Shown: positions 8,798-18,295 of the stretch, piece by piece
How the letters are laid out: every line of letters starts with the position of its first letter
How positions within the stretch are numbered: the stretch's first letter is position 1
Origin: Bacteroidaceae bacterium
GTDB lineage: Bacteria; Bacteroidota; Bacteroidia; Bacteroidales; Bacteroidaceae
Direction of reading: 5' to 3'
Assembly (NCBI GenBank): GCA_017429525.1
Contig: JAFROT010000041.1
Coordinates: 1-45,201, forward strand
DNA: 45,201 bases
The notes under the pieces: model-generated
Database searches by the model: none
Seen by the model: only the letters and a program-made list of their open reading frames with translations
Told to the model about the DNA's origin: nothing
Made by a program: the position numbers and the translations under genes

Positions 8798-8805
8798 CAA
8801 AGGTA
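8798..8805 (-). promoter_or_regulatory. Promoter of the GH2 gene, -7 box TACCTTTG
   Basis: The minus strand reads TACCTTTG, a perfect TAnnTTTG match, 26 bases upstream of the GH2 start. It faces away from the GH35 promoter in the same 241-bp gap. No clear -33 box is visible. Confidence 0.65.
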
Positions 8806-8966
8806 CATTTTATTTCTGACTTGACGAATGAATCCGCCATTTTTTTACCGAATAGAAACCTCAATACGTTAGTTTTTGCATAGGCCCATTTCGGATGATA
8901 TGGCCTTTTTCTCTCTCCTTCCTCTATTTTTTCTGATAAAAAGGGCTGTTGAAGAGGAAAAAATTG

Positions 8967-8974
8967 TACCTTTG
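8967..8974 (+). promoter_or_regulatory. Promoter of the GH35 gene, -7 box TACCTTTG
   Basis: TACCTTTG lies 40 bases before the GH35 start codon. A TTG at 8949 is a possible but closely spaced -33 element. Confidence 0.65.
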
Positions 8975-9013
8975 CAACCGAATAAAACGTTTATCACTCA
9001 TAACAACTGACTA

Positions 9014-11419
9014 ATGAAACGATTGATTCTCTCGCTGGCCATGGCGGCCGGTCTCCTCTGCTGCAATAGCATTGCAGCTGCGCCCGCTCCTAAGGCAGGC
9101 TCCTTCAAGGTGGGCGACAAGACGTTCCTGCTGAACAACAAGCCCTTCGTGGTCAAGGCCGCGGAAGTCCACTATCCACGCATTCCGCGTGAGTACTGGG
9201 AGCAACGCATTCAGATGTGCAAGGCGTTGGGCATGAACACGCTGTGCATCTACATCTTCTGGAACTCACACGAACAGCAGGAAGGCGTGTTCGACTTCAC
9301 AGGCAATAACGACATCCGCGCCTTCGTGAAGTTGGCACAGAAGAATGGTATGTGGGTCATTGTCCGTCCCGGTCCCTACGTCTGCGCTGAATGGGAGATG
9401 GGCGGCCTGCCCTGGTGGCTGCTGAAGAAGAAGGACATACGCCTACGCGAGCAGGATCCTTATTTCATGGAGCGCCTCGAGATCTTCGAGAAGAAAGTGG
9501 GCGAGCAGATTGGCGACCTCACCATCGAGAAGGGCGGTCCCATCATCATGGTGCAGGTGGAGAACGAATACGGCTCATACGGCGAGGACAAACCTTACAT
9601 CAGCGCCGTGCGCGACATCATCCGCAAGAGTGGCTTTGACAAGGTCGAGCTCTTCCAGTGCGACTGGAGCTCGAACTTTACCAAGAACGGTCTCGACGAC
9701 CTCACTTGGACGATGAACTTCGGCACAGGCGCCAACATCGACAACGAGTTCAAGAAACTGGGCCAGCTGCGCCCCAACAGCCCGAAGATGTGCTCTGAGT
9801 TCTGGAGCGGATGGTTCGACAAATGGGGCGGTCGCCACGAGACACGCGGTGCCGAGGCCATGGTCGATGGCATCTCGCAGATGCTCGACCGCGGCATCTC
9901 CTTCTCGCTCTACATGACTCACGGAGGTACCAACTGGGGCCACTGGGCAGGCGCCAACAGCCCCGGCTTTGCTCCCGACGTCACCTCCTATGACTACGAC
10001 GCTCCCATCAACGAAGCCGGACAGGTGACCGACAAGTTCTGGAAGTTGCGCAAAGCCATGGAGAAGTACAGCGGCAACTGGGATCCCGTCAGTCAGAAAT
10101 GGGTTGGCAGCAAGAAACTGCCCGCCGTGCCGAAGGAATACCCGACCATCGCCATTCCTAAGTTCGAGCTCAACGAGTACAAGCCCCTCATCTATGGCTG
10201 CGACAGCGTCGCCAAGGAAGGCGGGCTGATGACCTTTGAGGAGATGGACTTCGGTTGGGGGACCATGATATACACCACAAGCCTGCCCGAGATTCCCGTG
10301 CAGAGCATCCTCAAACTGGATGCCCACGACTACGCACAGGTGTTCATCGACGGACAGTTCATCGGCAAGGTGGATCGCGTCAAGCACGAGCAGACACTGA
10401 AACTGCCCGCCGTGAAGAAAGGACAAGAACTCATGATCATCGTAGAAGGCATGGGCCGCATCAACTTCGGCCGTGCCATCAAGGACTTCAAGGGCATCGT
10501 GGCCGACGTGACTATCACGGCTGAGGTCGATAATGCCGAAACCAGCTGGAAACCGCGCCAGTGGACCAAGATACGCATCCAGGACGACTATAACACGGCC
10601 TTCCGCGCCATGGCAGCGCCCGCCGACGAGCGCACCGACGCCAGCCCCCTCGCACCCAAGGGCATCGGCTACTACCGCGGCACCTTCAACCTGAAGAAGG
10701 TGGGTGACACCTTCCTCAACCTCGAGAACTGGGGCAAGGGACAGGTCTATGTCAACGGCCACGCCATCGGTCGCCACTGGTACATCGGACCGCAGCAGAC
10801 GTTGTACGTCCCCGGCTGCTGGCTGAAGAAGGGCAAGAATGAGGTCATCGTCCTTGACGTGATGGGCCCGCGCGGCGAGCGCACCATCGAAGGTCTGCAG
10901 AAGCCCATCATCGACAAACTCAACCTCGACCGTCCGCAGACCCACCGCCTCGAAGGTCAGAAGATAGACCTCAGCGGCGAGAAACCCGTCAAGGAAGGTG
11001 AGTTCGCTGCTGGCAACGGCTGGCAGGAAGTGAAGTTCGACCAGCCCGTCAGCGGTCGTTATGTCTGCATCGAAGCCCTCAACAGCCACATGAACCGCGA
11101 GTACTGCTGCATTGCTGAGTGGTATATGCTCGGCGCCGACGGCAAGCGCCTCTCGCGCGAACCCTGGCAGGTGGCCTACTGCGATGACGAGGACATCAGC
11201 AGCGGCAACAAGACCGCCGACAAGATCTTCGACTTGCAGGAATCAACCTACTGGAGCACCAACCGCGGCGTGAAGTACCCCCACCACCTCGTCATCGACC
11301 TCGGTCAGGACCAGACCTTCACGGGCTTCCAGTACCTCCCCCGCGTCGAAGCCGGAGCGCCCGAGAGCATCAAGCAATACCGCATCTACGTGAAGAGCAG
11401 CCTGTTCAAAGGCCTGTAA
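9014..11419 (+). CDS. Secreted GH35 beta-galactosidase with C-terminal F5/8-type domain
   Basis: An 801-residue exported enzyme that would remove terminal beta-linked galactose from oligosaccharides. Signal peptide (about residues 1-22). The TIM barrel carries the GH35 hallmarks AAEVHYPRIPREYWEQRI, IVRPGPYVCAEWEMGGLPWWLL, the acid/base in VENEYGSYG (Glu185) and the nucleophile in CSEFWSGWFDKWG (Glu262). Two beta-sandwich jelly rolls follow (including GYYRGTFNL and GKGQVYVNGHAIGRHW). The final 140 residues resemble an F5/8 type C/discoidin carbohydrate-binding module (YWSTNRGVKYPHHLVIDLGQ). Length fits the Bacteroidetes enzymes of this type. It has its own promoter and a strong terminator, so it is probably monocistronic. 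Confidence 0.95.
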   Translation: MKRLILSLAMAAGLLCCNSIAAAPAPKAGSFKVGDKTFLLNNKPFVVKAAEVHYPRIPREYWEQRIQMCKALGMNTLCIYIFWNSHEQQEGVFDFTGNNDIRAFVKLAQKNGMWVIVRPGPYVCAEWEMGGLPWWLLKKKDIRLREQDPYFMERLEIFEKKVGEQIGDLTIEKGGPIIMVQVENEYGSYGEDKPYISAVRDIIRKSGFDKVELFQCDWSSNFTKNGLDDLTWTMNFGTGANIDNEFKKLGQLRPNSPKMCSEFWSGWFDKWGGRHETRGAEAMVDGISQMLDRGISFSLYMTHGGTNWGHWAGANSPGFAPDVTSYDYDAPINEAGQVTDKFWKLRKAMEKYSGNWDPVSQKWVGSKKLPAVPKEYPTIAIPKFELNEYKPLIYGCDSVAKEGGLMTFEEMDFGWGTMIYTTSLPEIPVQSILKLDAHDYAQVFIDGQFIGKVDRVKHEQTLKLPAVKKGQELMIIVEGMGRINFGRAIKDFKGIVADVTITAEVDNAETSWKPRQWTKIRIQDDYNTAFRAMAAPADERTDASPLAPKGIGYYRGTFNLKKVGDTFLNLENWGKGQVYVNGHAIGRHWYIGPQQTLYVPGCWLKKGKNEVIVLDVMGPRGERTIEGLQKPIIDKLNLDRPQTHRLEGQKIDLSGEKPVKEGEFAAGNGWQEVKFDQPVSGRYVCIEALNSHMNREYCCIAEWYMLGADGKRLSREPWQVAYCDDEDISSGNKTADKIFDLQESTYWSTNRGVKYPHHLVIDLGQDQTFTGFQYLPRVEAGAPESIKQYRIYVKSSLFKGL

Positions 11420-11438
11420 CTCTCTCATCAGAATGCTT

Positions 11439-11473
11439 AAAGCCCCGCTGCGTCCGTGACACAGCGGGGCTTT
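11439..11473. terminator. Bidirectional rho-independent terminator
   Basis: AAAGCCCCGCTG (11439-11450) and CAGCGGGGCTTT (11462-11473) form a perfect 12-bp stem with an 11-base loop. A-rich and T-rich ends on both sides serve the two convergent genes (GH35 and the MscS-type channel). Confidence 0.9.
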
Positions 11474-11530
11474 GCTTTCTGGTGAATTAAAGAGTTAACC
11501 GTTAAATCCTTAATTCCTAAGTTGTCTTCT

Positions 11531-14074
11531 TTACTCCTTGATTACATGCAGGTCGCGCTGCGGGAACGGAATCTCGATGTTGTTGCGGTTGAGCGTCTCG
11601 TAGATGGCTTCCTTGATGCGACCAGCCAGGGCGATACGCTCCTCGACCAGCATCCAGACGCAGACGTCGAGGTCTACGCTGCTCTCACCGAAGTCAGAAA
11701 AGAGAACGCTGACGGGGCGTGACGGGTCGGCCATCGGCTGCCCTGCGGCATTATGCTCCTGGCAGATGGGCGTGAGGGCCTCGACGAGGAGCGCTCGGAC
11801 ATGAGACACATCCGTGCCATAGGCTACGCCTACGGGCATCTTGACGAGCTCATAGCTGTGGTTGCGCGTCATGTTCTTGAAATTCTTGCTGAACAGCGCT
11901 TTGTTGAGGAACGCGATGACACAGCCGTCGGCCGTGACGATTTGCGTGCTCTGGTAGGTGATGCTCTCCACTTTACCCGTGATGCCATCGCACTCGATAT
12001 AGTCTCCCACACGCAAACGGCCCGTCATCAGCGAGATGCCATAGAAGAAGTTCTCAATCAGGTCCTGCATAGCGAAACCGAGACCCGTAGCGAGACCTGC
12101 CGTGACGATGGAGATACCGCTCTTGGGGACGTTCAGGATGACGAGGACGATGATCGCATATAGCCCGTAGGTCAGGATGGCGATGATGTTGCGGGCAAGC
12201 GTGAGGTTGTAGCTATCGTCGCCCGTGCTCGTGGTGCGGCGGAAATACGCATAGAACTCGCGAATGGCATAGTTGAGGTAGCGAAACACGAACCACAGCC
12301 CGATGACGAGGCAGAGCTTGAAAAGCGAGATCTGGATGAGGCCTTGCTGGTCGACAAAATTCGTGTAGAAGGCCTTTTGGCAGACACTCGTCATCTCGAA
12401 GATCTCGGCTGCCCAGTAGATGCTGACGAGAACAGAGCCCACGGCGAAGATGGGAACGGCTGTGAGGTGAATGAAGTCGTAGAGCCACGTCTGCGTAATC
12501 CCTTTCTCGTGAATGTGATAGCGCTTCTCGTAGAGCTCCATCAGATCGTAGAAGCAGGTTACAGTCGTGATGGCGGCCAGCTGGAAGGTCCACCAGACCA
12601 GAATCTGCACGGCCAAGAGCGTATAGTCTATCCAAGCAGCCACGCAGGCTGCGACCATGACGGCTGTGGTGATATGCGAGAAGATGACATCGGAGAGGGG
12701 CAGACCACTGCGATGACGACGGACCATCCACAGTTGCCAAAGTGTGAAGACGAGCAGCAGCGGCGGGAAACCGACATTCAGGATGCTGTTGGGAACCAGA
12801 ATGACGCGCAACATGATGACAATGCTCGACAGGCACATCAACGGCGTGTAGATGAGGGCTGCGTGAGGCATCTGGTCGCTGTGCAGACGAATGTACAACG
12901 AGAGGAAAATGACCTCCAACAGCCACGCCATCGTGATGATGAGCGCCGTGCTCATCTGGATGGAGTTGCGGGGTACGAATGAGCGAATCACCATGACGAT
13001 GATGGCGAACAGCGCGATGCCAATGACGAAGGTGAGGACGGTGCGCCGCGTGCGCAGTCGTTCGCTGCGCCAACGACGAGGCAGCAGCCAGCGCAGGACC
13101 ACGTAAGTGATTCCGAGGGCCAGCGAGAGATAGAACAGAACAAAGATGCTGATGAACAGGACGTGCATGCCGCGCCATTCCGAGTAGCTGCCGTCGTGAC
13201 CGGCAAGAGGCTTGTACTTGGTCGTAGCCGAACTCTCGGCCTGGCGGACGTAGCGCGGCAGGTTGCCGAGAATGGTGAAATAGTTGGAACCTCCGTCGCG
13301 GAAGATGTTGTCCTGTAGGATCTTATAGCGTGACTGCGCGAAGCGGTAGAGCTGATGCACCTTCTCCTGCACACTCTTGTAGTAAGAGCTCTCAGCCTCG
13401 AGGCTCTCCAGAAATTCCTGCATGCCACGACGGATTGTCTGGGCGTATGCGATGCAGGCGCGGCGGTCCTCGAGCTGCTGTCCGCTCAGGTAGAGCGGCT
13501 CCTGCGGGTGTTCGTCATCCTGTATGGAGCCGTCCATCGGGCGCTCGGGTAACTCGTGGTCGGCGGTTAAACTGTCGTGGTGCGCGATTTCGTCGCGAAG
13601 CGAGTCGATGGCGTTCAAGAGGATGCTGTCGCTCTCGGAGAGTGAGTCGGTGGCGAGCACGGGTGGCATACTCTTGAGCGACGCGATGAGTGCGTCGTAA
13701 CGCTCAATCTCAGTGCGCATGCGTGCAATGATACGGTCGTAGGGGAGCATCTTGCCGTTGCGGTCGTCGAGCTTGCGGTGGAGGTCGACAGCCTGCTGAC
13801 AGGCGTATGCCATGTCGAACGTGTTGTCGGTCGACTGCGAATAGAGCATCAGGCCGATTTGCTCGCACTGGTTCATATAGGAGACGAGCTGCTGGTGCTG
13901 GGCTGCGCCTTGCTGCTCATAACGCGCTTTGAAGGCTTGCTGTTTGGCATAGTCAGCTGCCAATTCGGCGCGCAGGACACCGAGCGTGCGGGCGAGATCG
14001 CGCTCCTTGAGTACGGCACCTGCTGGCACAGCAAGTGCCAGCAGGGCAATGAAGACGAACAGGAGTCTTTTCAT
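11531..14074 (-). CDS. MscS-family mechanosensitive channel, large form
   Basis: 847 residues: signal peptide, a long soluble N-terminal part rich in charged helices (residues about 20-290, probably periplasmic), and a chain of hydrophobic segments from about residue 300. The MscS domain follows at roughly 630-830. The pore-lining helix and beta domain are recognisable (TAGLATGLGFAMQDLIENFFYGI, then RLRVGDYIECDGITGKVESITYQST and VIAFLNKALFSKNFKN). The role is release of solutes on membrane tension, with a large periplasmic sensor as in MscK-like proteins. It is last in a run of minus-strand envelope genes, 74 bp after the DUF4468 gene. Conductance and gating partners cannot be inferred. Confidence 0.9.
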   Translation of the reverse strand: MKRLLFVFIALLALAVPAGAVLKERDLARTLGVLRAELAADYAKQQAFKARYEQQGAAQHQQLVSYMNQCEQIGLMLYSQSTDNTFDMAYACQQAVDLHRKLDDRNGKMLPYDRIIARMRTEIERYDALIASLKSMPPVLATDSLSESDSILLNAIDSLRDEIAHHDSLTADHELPERPMDGSIQDDEHPQEPLYLSGQQLEDRRACIAYAQTIRRGMQEFLESLEAESSYYKSVQEKVHQLYRFAQSRYKILQDNIFRDGGSNYFTILGNLPRYVRQAESSATTKYKPLAGHDGSYSEWRGMHVLFISIFVLFYLSLALGITYVVLRWLLPRRWRSERLRTRRTVLTFVIGIALFAIIVMVIRSFVPRNSIQMSTALIITMAWLLEVIFLSLYIRLHSDQMPHAALIYTPLMCLSSIVIMLRVILVPNSILNVGFPPLLLVFTLWQLWMVRRHRSGLPLSDVIFSHITTAVMVAACVAAWIDYTLLAVQILVWWTFQLAAITTVTCFYDLMELYEKRYHIHEKGITQTWLYDFIHLTAVPIFAVGSVLVSIYWAAEIFEMTSVCQKAFYTNFVDQQGLIQISLFKLCLVIGLWFVFRYLNYAIREFYAYFRRTTSTGDDSYNLTLARNIIAILTYGLYAIIVLVILNVPKSGISIVTAGLATGLGFAMQDLIENFFYGISLMTGRLRVGDYIECDGITGKVESITYQSTQIVTADGCVIAFLNKALFSKNFKNMTRNHSYELVKMPVGVAYGTDVSHVRALLVEALTPICQEHNAAGQPMADPSRPVSVLFSDFGESSVDLDVCVWMLVEERIALAGRIKEAIYETLNRNNIEIPFPQRDLHVIKE

Positions 14075-14148
14075 AGAATGTAAATAAAGGACTCAACCCC
14101 GGAGGGGGCAAGCGGCTTAGTGAAACAGATACTCAGACCGCCAGTCCG

Positions 14149-14766
14149 CTATTCAATGACGGTAGCCGCTTTCGGAGCCGGCTGTGCGGGCTGGGGAGTC
14201 TCAAAGGCGTTGCGGGCACCTTCGAAGATCTCATTGGCGCGGTCGACGGTCTTGCGACGGAACTTGCCGCTGCGGGGCAGCAACTTCGTGCCCGCCTTGT
14301 TGATGGCTTCGCGGTCGCTGATCCATTCCTCGGCTTTGTATTCCTCGCCGCCATTACCTTCCTGGTCAAAGCCATAGTGGTAGCTGATCTTGGTCAGGGT
14401 CATGGCGACTTTCGAGTTGGCTGTACATTCGGCTGTGATGAGGTAGCGGAAATAGGTGTGGTCCCAGTTGAGGAACTTCTTCTTGAAAGTCATGATCTCT
14501 TCGACGTTAGCCACGACGGTGTTGTCGACATCAGAGATGAGACGTGTGCGCAATTCCTGACGGCCGTTGGCGACAAGGCCCTTCACGTAGTTGAGCATGA
14601 CAGCATAGATCTGAGCCTGCGTCTTGCCGGGGACGCTGAACGTCTGCTTGAACGTGACGATGCCGTTTTGCTCAGGAACAGCGCCTTTGAGGTACTTGGA
14701 ATCGTCGGTTTGGGCCATCGCCAGAAGAGGCATGGCCAGCATGAGGGTGAGAATGATTTTTTTCAT
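14149..14766 (-). CDS. DUF4468 protein with signal peptide
   Basis: 205 residues. Signal peptide MKKIILTLMLAMPLLAMA, then an alpha/beta domain typical of DUF4468 (FKQTFSVPGKTQAQIYAVMLNYVKGL), a Bacteroidetes family with a TBP-like fold and no established function. The C-terminus is low-complexity (TPQPAQPAPKAATVIE). I chose the Met at 14766 because it gives a clean signal peptide; an upstream Met at 14796 would add ten residues. It lies between the ABC permease and the MscS-type gene. Confidence 0.8.
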   Translation of the reverse strand: MKKIILTLMLAMPLLAMAQTDDSKYLKGAVPEQNGIVTFKQTFSVPGKTQAQIYAVMLNYVKGLVANGRQELRTRLISDVDNTVVANVEEIMTFKKKFLNWDHTYFRYLITAECTANSKVAMTLTKISYHYGFDQEGNGGEEYKAEEWISDREAINKAGTKLLPRSGKFRRKTVDRANEIFEGARNAFETPQPAQPAPKAATVIE

Positions 14767-14799
14767 AGTATACATATAACTGTTGAATTGATTCATACT

Positions 14800-14838
14800 G
14801 AATGACGAATGATGAATGACGAATGACGAATGATGAAT
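14800..14838. repeat. Heptamer tandem repeat, five units
   Basis: GAATGAC/GAATGAT units repeat head to tail from 14800 to 14834, with a degenerate sixth. A related, more diverged run lies at 22173-22207 in the opposite orientation. It fills the 93-bp gap between the permease and the DUF4468 gene. Confidence 0.8.
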
Positions 14839-14859
14839 CGTTTTTTTGTAGCAAATGAA

Positions 14860-16080
14860 TCATTCGTATCGGATGGCCTCGATGGGATCAAGGCGGGCAG
14901 CCTTCTGTGCGGGGAAGTAGCCGAAGCCGACGCCGATAGCTACGCAGACAGCGAAACTGACGATGACGCTCCACGCAGGGATGACAGCCGGATAACCGAT
15001 GATGGCATTGCAGCCCCACGTGAGCAAGGCTCCGAAGAGAACACCCAATATTCCGCCCGTCAGGCTGATGAGGATGGACTCGATGAGGAACTGATTGGAG
15101 ATGTCCAACCCACGGGCGCCCACGCTCATGCGCAGACCAATCTCCTTCGTGCGCTCGGTGACGCTGACCAGCATGATGTTCATGATGCCGATGCCAGCCA
15201 CGAGCAGCGAGAAGGCGGCGGCTACGACGAGGATGATGGTGATGGTGTCCATCGTCGACGACATCGTTTCCATCCACTCCTGTTGTGAACGGATCGTGAA
15301 GTTGTCAACCTCGTCATCTTTCAGCTTATGTGTGCGGCGCAGGATCTGCGTCAAGTCCTCGATGGCTTGGTCGGAAAGTTCCTCGGTGACGGCCGAGCAG
15401 AGGATGCTGTTGAAGTGGGTCTGAGCAGCCAGACGCTTCATCACCGTCGTGTAGGGCGACACAATGACGTTGTCCTGGTCCATACCCCAGTTGTTGTAGC
15501 CCTTGCCCTTGAACACGCCGATGATACGCAATGGGATGCTCTTGAAGCGGATGGTCTTGCCCAAAGGGTCTTGGCCGTTCGGGAAGAGTTCCTTGACGAT
15601 GGTCTGACCGACGACGCACACCTTGGCACTCTTCTTCACGTCTTCTTCAGTGAAGAACACGCCTTCCTCAACTTGCCACAAGCGGATGCCGAGGTAGTCA
15701 GGACTCTCGCCGTAGCAAGTCGAAGTGGTGTTGTTAGAACCGAAGACAGCCTGTCCGCTGGTGCTGACTTCAGGCGACACTTTGTTGACAAACTTGGCTT
15801 CAGCCAGAATGGTCTCGTAGTCCACCTGCTTGAGCGTCTGCATGGCCGAGGGGTCCAGACGTACACCGCCACGCATGTCGGCTCCGGGACGGATGGTAAG
15901 CATGTTCGTACCGTTCTTCTGGATCTCCTCGCGGATGCTCTGCTTGGAGCCTTGGCCGATGGCCATCATGACGATGACGGCCCCGACACCGATGATGATG
16001 CCGAGCATCGAGAGGAACGAACGGCCTTTGTTGCTGAGGATGGCCTTAATGGCTATCTTAAAGAGATTGATAAAACTCAT
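14860..16080 (-). CDS. MacB-type ABC transporter permease (FtsX family)
   Basis: 406 residues. N-terminal transmembrane helix (FLSMLGIIIGVGAVIVMMAIGQGS), a large periplasmic MacB_PCD-like domain, then three C-terminal helices of the FtsX permease domain (from about residue 285, IILVVAAAFSLLVAGIGIMNIMLVSVTERTKEIGLRM). It is the membrane part of a MacAB-type exporter, a mechanotransmission pump for peptides, lipoproteins or macrolide-like molecules. Unlike E. coli MacB, ATPase and permease are separate genes. It lies about 180 bp downstream of the ATPase gene, with two GC-rich palindromes in the gap that could reduce read-through. Confidence 0.92.
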   Translation of the reverse strand: MSFINLFKIAIKAILSNKGRSFLSMLGIIIGVGAVIVMMAIGQGSKQSIREEIQKNGTNMLTIRPGADMRGGVRLDPSAMQTLKQVDYETILAEAKFVNKVSPEVSTSGQAVFGSNNTTSTCYGESPDYLGIRLWQVEEGVFFTEEDVKKSAKVCVVGQTIVKELFPNGQDPLGKTIRFKSIPLRIIGVFKGKGYNNWGMDQDNVIVSPYTTVMKRLAAQTHFNSILCSAVTEELSDQAIEDLTQILRRTHKLKDDEVDNFTIRSQQEWMETMSSTMDTITIILVVAAAFSLLVAGIGIMNIMLVSVTERTKEIGLRMSVGARGLDISNQFLIESILISLTGGILGVLFGALLTWGCNAIIGYPAVIPAWSVIVSFAVCVAIGVGFGYFPAQKAARLDPIEAIRYE

Positions 16081-16089
16081 AGTTATAGA

Positions 16090-16140
16090 CCCACCCCCAA
16101 GCCCCTCCCGTCAGGGAGGGGAGCGGCTGGCGCTTGGGGA
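16090..16140. repeat. GC-rich palindromic element, copy 4
   Basis: CCCCTCCC (16102-16109), GTCA, GGGAGGGG (16114-16121), preceded by GACCCACCCCCAAG. It is the mirror image of copy 5, about 100 bp away; together they flank the ATPase-permease gap. Confidence 0.8.
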
Positions 16141-16218
16141 CTAATGGGACATAATTAGTTTGTAATTTATGATGATGCTTTTTTACTCAGTTCTCACCCA
16201 GATTAGCCTTCAATCCGG

Positions 16219-16258
16219 AGGCTCTCCCCTCCCTGACGGGAGGGGTCGGGGGAGGGTC
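16219..16258. repeat. GC-rich palindromic element, copy 5
   Basis: CCCCTCCC (16226-16233), TGAC, GGGAGGGG (16238-16245), then TCGGGGGAGGGTC. On the minus strand this matches copy 4 almost exactly in the core. Its edge abuts the stop codon of the ATPase gene (TGA at 16260-16262). Confidence 0.8.
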
Positions 16259-16259
16259 T

Positions 16260-17006
16260 TCAATCCTCCGGCGCTGGCAGGGCGGCGAGGGCTTCGGCAG
16301 CGCTGCGGATGTTGGTGTTAAGAACGTCTTCGCGAATCTTGCCGTCGCGGAGGACGATGTTGCGCGAGCTGTACTGAGCGATCTCGGGGTTGTGCGTGAC
16401 GAAGATGATGGTGCGCCCCTCAGCATGCAGTTTCTGGAAGAGCACGAGGACCTCGTAGCTGGTGCGCGTGTCGAGGTTACCCGTAGCCTCATCGGCCAGG
16501 ATGACGGCAGGGTTGTTGACCAGGGCTCGTGCAATCGCTACGCGCTGCATCTGTCCGCCCGACATCTGGTTGCTCTTGTGCTCAAGACGGTCGCCCAGCC
16601 CCACTGCCTTCAAAGCCTCGATGGCGGCCTCGCGTCGCTGCTTGGCACTATATTCCTTATTATACATCAGCGGCAACTCGACGTTCTCGACGGCGGTCGT
16701 CTTGGCCAGCAGGTTGTAGTTCTGGAAGACAAAGCCAATCTTGCGGTTGCGCAGACGAGCACGCTGACTGCGCTTCATCGTACGCACGCTGACGCCGTCG
16801 AGGTAGTACTCGCCACTCGTGGGCGTGTCCAGACAACCCAGCTGGTTCAGCAGCGTCGACTTACCCGAGCCCGAGGTGCCCATGATGGTGACGAACTCAC
16901 CTTCGTGAATCTCGAAGGAGATGCCACGGAGCGCCTTCACCGTCTCGTTACCGACTTGGAAGTTGCGGCGGACATTGTCGAGCTTGATGACAACTTTCTT
17001 TTCCAT
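16260..17006 (-). CDS. ABC transporter ATP-binding protein (MacB/LolD type)
   Basis: 248 residues with Walker A ([16 protein letters not shown], about residue 42), Q-loop (VFQNYNLL), signature [15 protein letters not shown], Walker B ([12 protein letters not shown]) and H-loop ([11 protein letters not shown]). This is the ATPase of the adjacent FtsX-type permease. Its ATG follows the TAA of the MacA-like gene with no gap, so the two are translated as one operon. The family powers transport of substrate from the periplasm through a TolC-like channel rather than across the inner membrane. Confidence 0.95.
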   Translation of the reverse strand: MEKKVVIKLDNVRRNFQVGNETVKALRGISFEIHEGEFVTIMGTSGSGKSTLLNQLGCLDTPTSGEYYLDGVSVRTMKRSQRARLRNRKIGFVFQNYNLLAKTTAVENVELPLMYNKEYSAKQRREAAIEALKAVGLGDRLEHKSNQMSGGQMQRVAIARALVNNPAVILADEATGNLDTRTSYEVLVLFQKLHAEGRTIIFVTHNPEIAQYSSRNIVLRDGKIREDVLNTNIRSAAEALAALPAPED

Positions 17007-18188
17007 TTACTTCTTGGCAGCGTTGTTGCCGTTCTTCTGGTTGTTGTTATTGTTGCGGTTACGCGGTCCGGGCATGAAGGGGTTGCTCTTCTGCTGGCCG
17101 TCGCCACTCTCTTCGGCTTGGCTGAAAATCATGTCGGCCAGAACCTCGGTGCCTGCGTTGACGCCACTGACGATTTCGGTCATCGTGCCGTTGCTGACGC
17201 CAATCTCTACAGGCAGCGCCTTGAACGTCTTGCCTTCGCGCACCCACAGCTTCTGCTTGGCATCGCAGGGCACGATGGTCTCGTCCTCGGAGATAAGGGC
17301 CTCGTTGGGCGAGAAACGGAGCGCCTTGGACGAGACTGTCAGGACGTCATTCTTCTCGAGCGTGAAGATGGTGACGTTAGCCGTCAGACCGGGCTTCAGC
17401 TTCAGGTCAGCATTCGGAGCGCTGATGACCACCTCGTAGGTGACGACGTTACTCTCAGTCGTGGCCTGCTGACGCACCTGCGTCACGACGCCTTCGAACG
17501 TGTCGTTGGGGAATGCGTCGACCGAGAACGTTACGCGCTGTCCTTCCTTCACCTCGCCGATGTCAGCCTCGTCGATGTCGGCAATGACGCGCATATCTGT
17601 CAGGTCCTGAGCAATAGTGAAGAGGGTAGGGGTGGAGAACGAAGCGGCTACCGTCTGTCCTTCCTCGACAGCCTTGGAGAGCACGACGCCGTTGATAGGC
17701 GAGGTGATGGTGGCATAGCCGAGGTCGGTCTCCGCACGTTTCACGCTCTGGAGGGCAGTGGTGACCTGCTGCTGAGCCTGCACGTAGGAGAGGCGAGCCT
17801 GCTCGAAATCGTTGGCGCTGATGAGGCCCTTGTCGAAGAGGCTCTTCTGGCGCTCGAAGTTGGCTTTCTGATAGGCGAGGGCGCTCTGCACGCTGGTGAG
17901 GTTGGCGCGCTGGCTCGCGAGGGTACTGGTAAGGTTGGTCTTATCCAACTCTGCGATCACCTGTCCGGCTTTCACTTCTGAGTTGTAGTCGACGTAGATC
18001 TTGGCGACGATACCGCTGACCTGCGTACCGACCTCAACGCTCGTCACAGGTTCAATCGTGCCTGTTGCTGTGACGGTCGTGGAGATATTGCCTTTCTCCA
18101 CCATGGTCGTTTCATACTCGGGACCTTTCTTCTTGGAACAGCCCACGAGGACAAGTCCAATCCCTAACAATAAAATGCTCTTTTTCAT
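17007..18188 (-). CDS. Periplasmic adaptor, MacA-like membrane fusion lipoprotein
   Basis: 393 residues. Lipoprotein signal (LVLVGC|SKKK), so anchored by lipid. Barrel-sandwich/lipoyl half (GTIEPVTSVEVGTQVSGIVAKI), a long alpha-hairpin (about 95-160, Gln/Ala-rich, QARLSYVQAQQQVTTALQS), the second lipoyl half (LGYATITSPINGVVLSKAVEEGQ) and the beta-barrel. The end is Asn-rich and low complexity (RNRNNNNNQKNGNN). It links the inner-membrane ATPase/permease to the TolC-like outer-membrane channel. The gene lies about 108 bp after the TolC-like gene and directly before the ATPase. Confidence 0.93.
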   Translation of the reverse strand: MKKSILLLGIGLVLVGCSKKKGPEYETTMVEKGNISTTVTATGTIEPVTSVEVGTQVSGIVAKIYVDYNSEVKAGQVIAELDKTNLTSTLASQRANLTSVQSALAYQKANFERQKSLFDKGLISANDFEQARLSYVQAQQQVTTALQSVKRAETDLGYATITSPINGVVLSKAVEEGQTVAASFSTPTLFTIAQDLTDMRVIADIDEADIGEVKEGQRVTFSVDAFPNDTFEGVVTQVRQQATTESNVVTYEVVISAPNADLKLKPGLTANVTIFTLEKNDVLTVSSKALRFSPNEALISEDETIVPCDAKQKLWVREGKTFKALPVEIGVSNGTMTEIVSGVNAGTEVLADMIFSQAEESGDGQQKSNPFMPGPRNRNNNNNQKNGNNAAKK

Positions 18189-18242
18189 ATATTTGTGTCT
18201 GTCAATTTTTTAAGTCTATGCTCGATTCGTTTTGTTTATTCA

Positions 18243-18292
18243 ACTTGGCCGCTCGGCGCTTGCGATGCTTCGCTTGCGAAGAATTCGTCAAC
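18243..18292. repeat. Dispersed repeat with core CGCTCGGCGC, copy 1
   Basis: CCGCTCGGCGCTTGCGATG followed by CTTCGCTTGCGAAG, between the TolC-like and MacA-like genes. Related sequence occurs at 28899-28962 (reverse orientation) and 37612-37770. All copies are in gene gaps or at broken gene ends. Confidence 0.55.
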
Positions 18293-18295
18293 TTC

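Noticed and set aside
6340-11419. Polysaccharide utilisation locus
   Set aside because: GH2 and GH35 are adjacent and divergent, but there is no SusC/SusD pair or dedicated regulator in the window.
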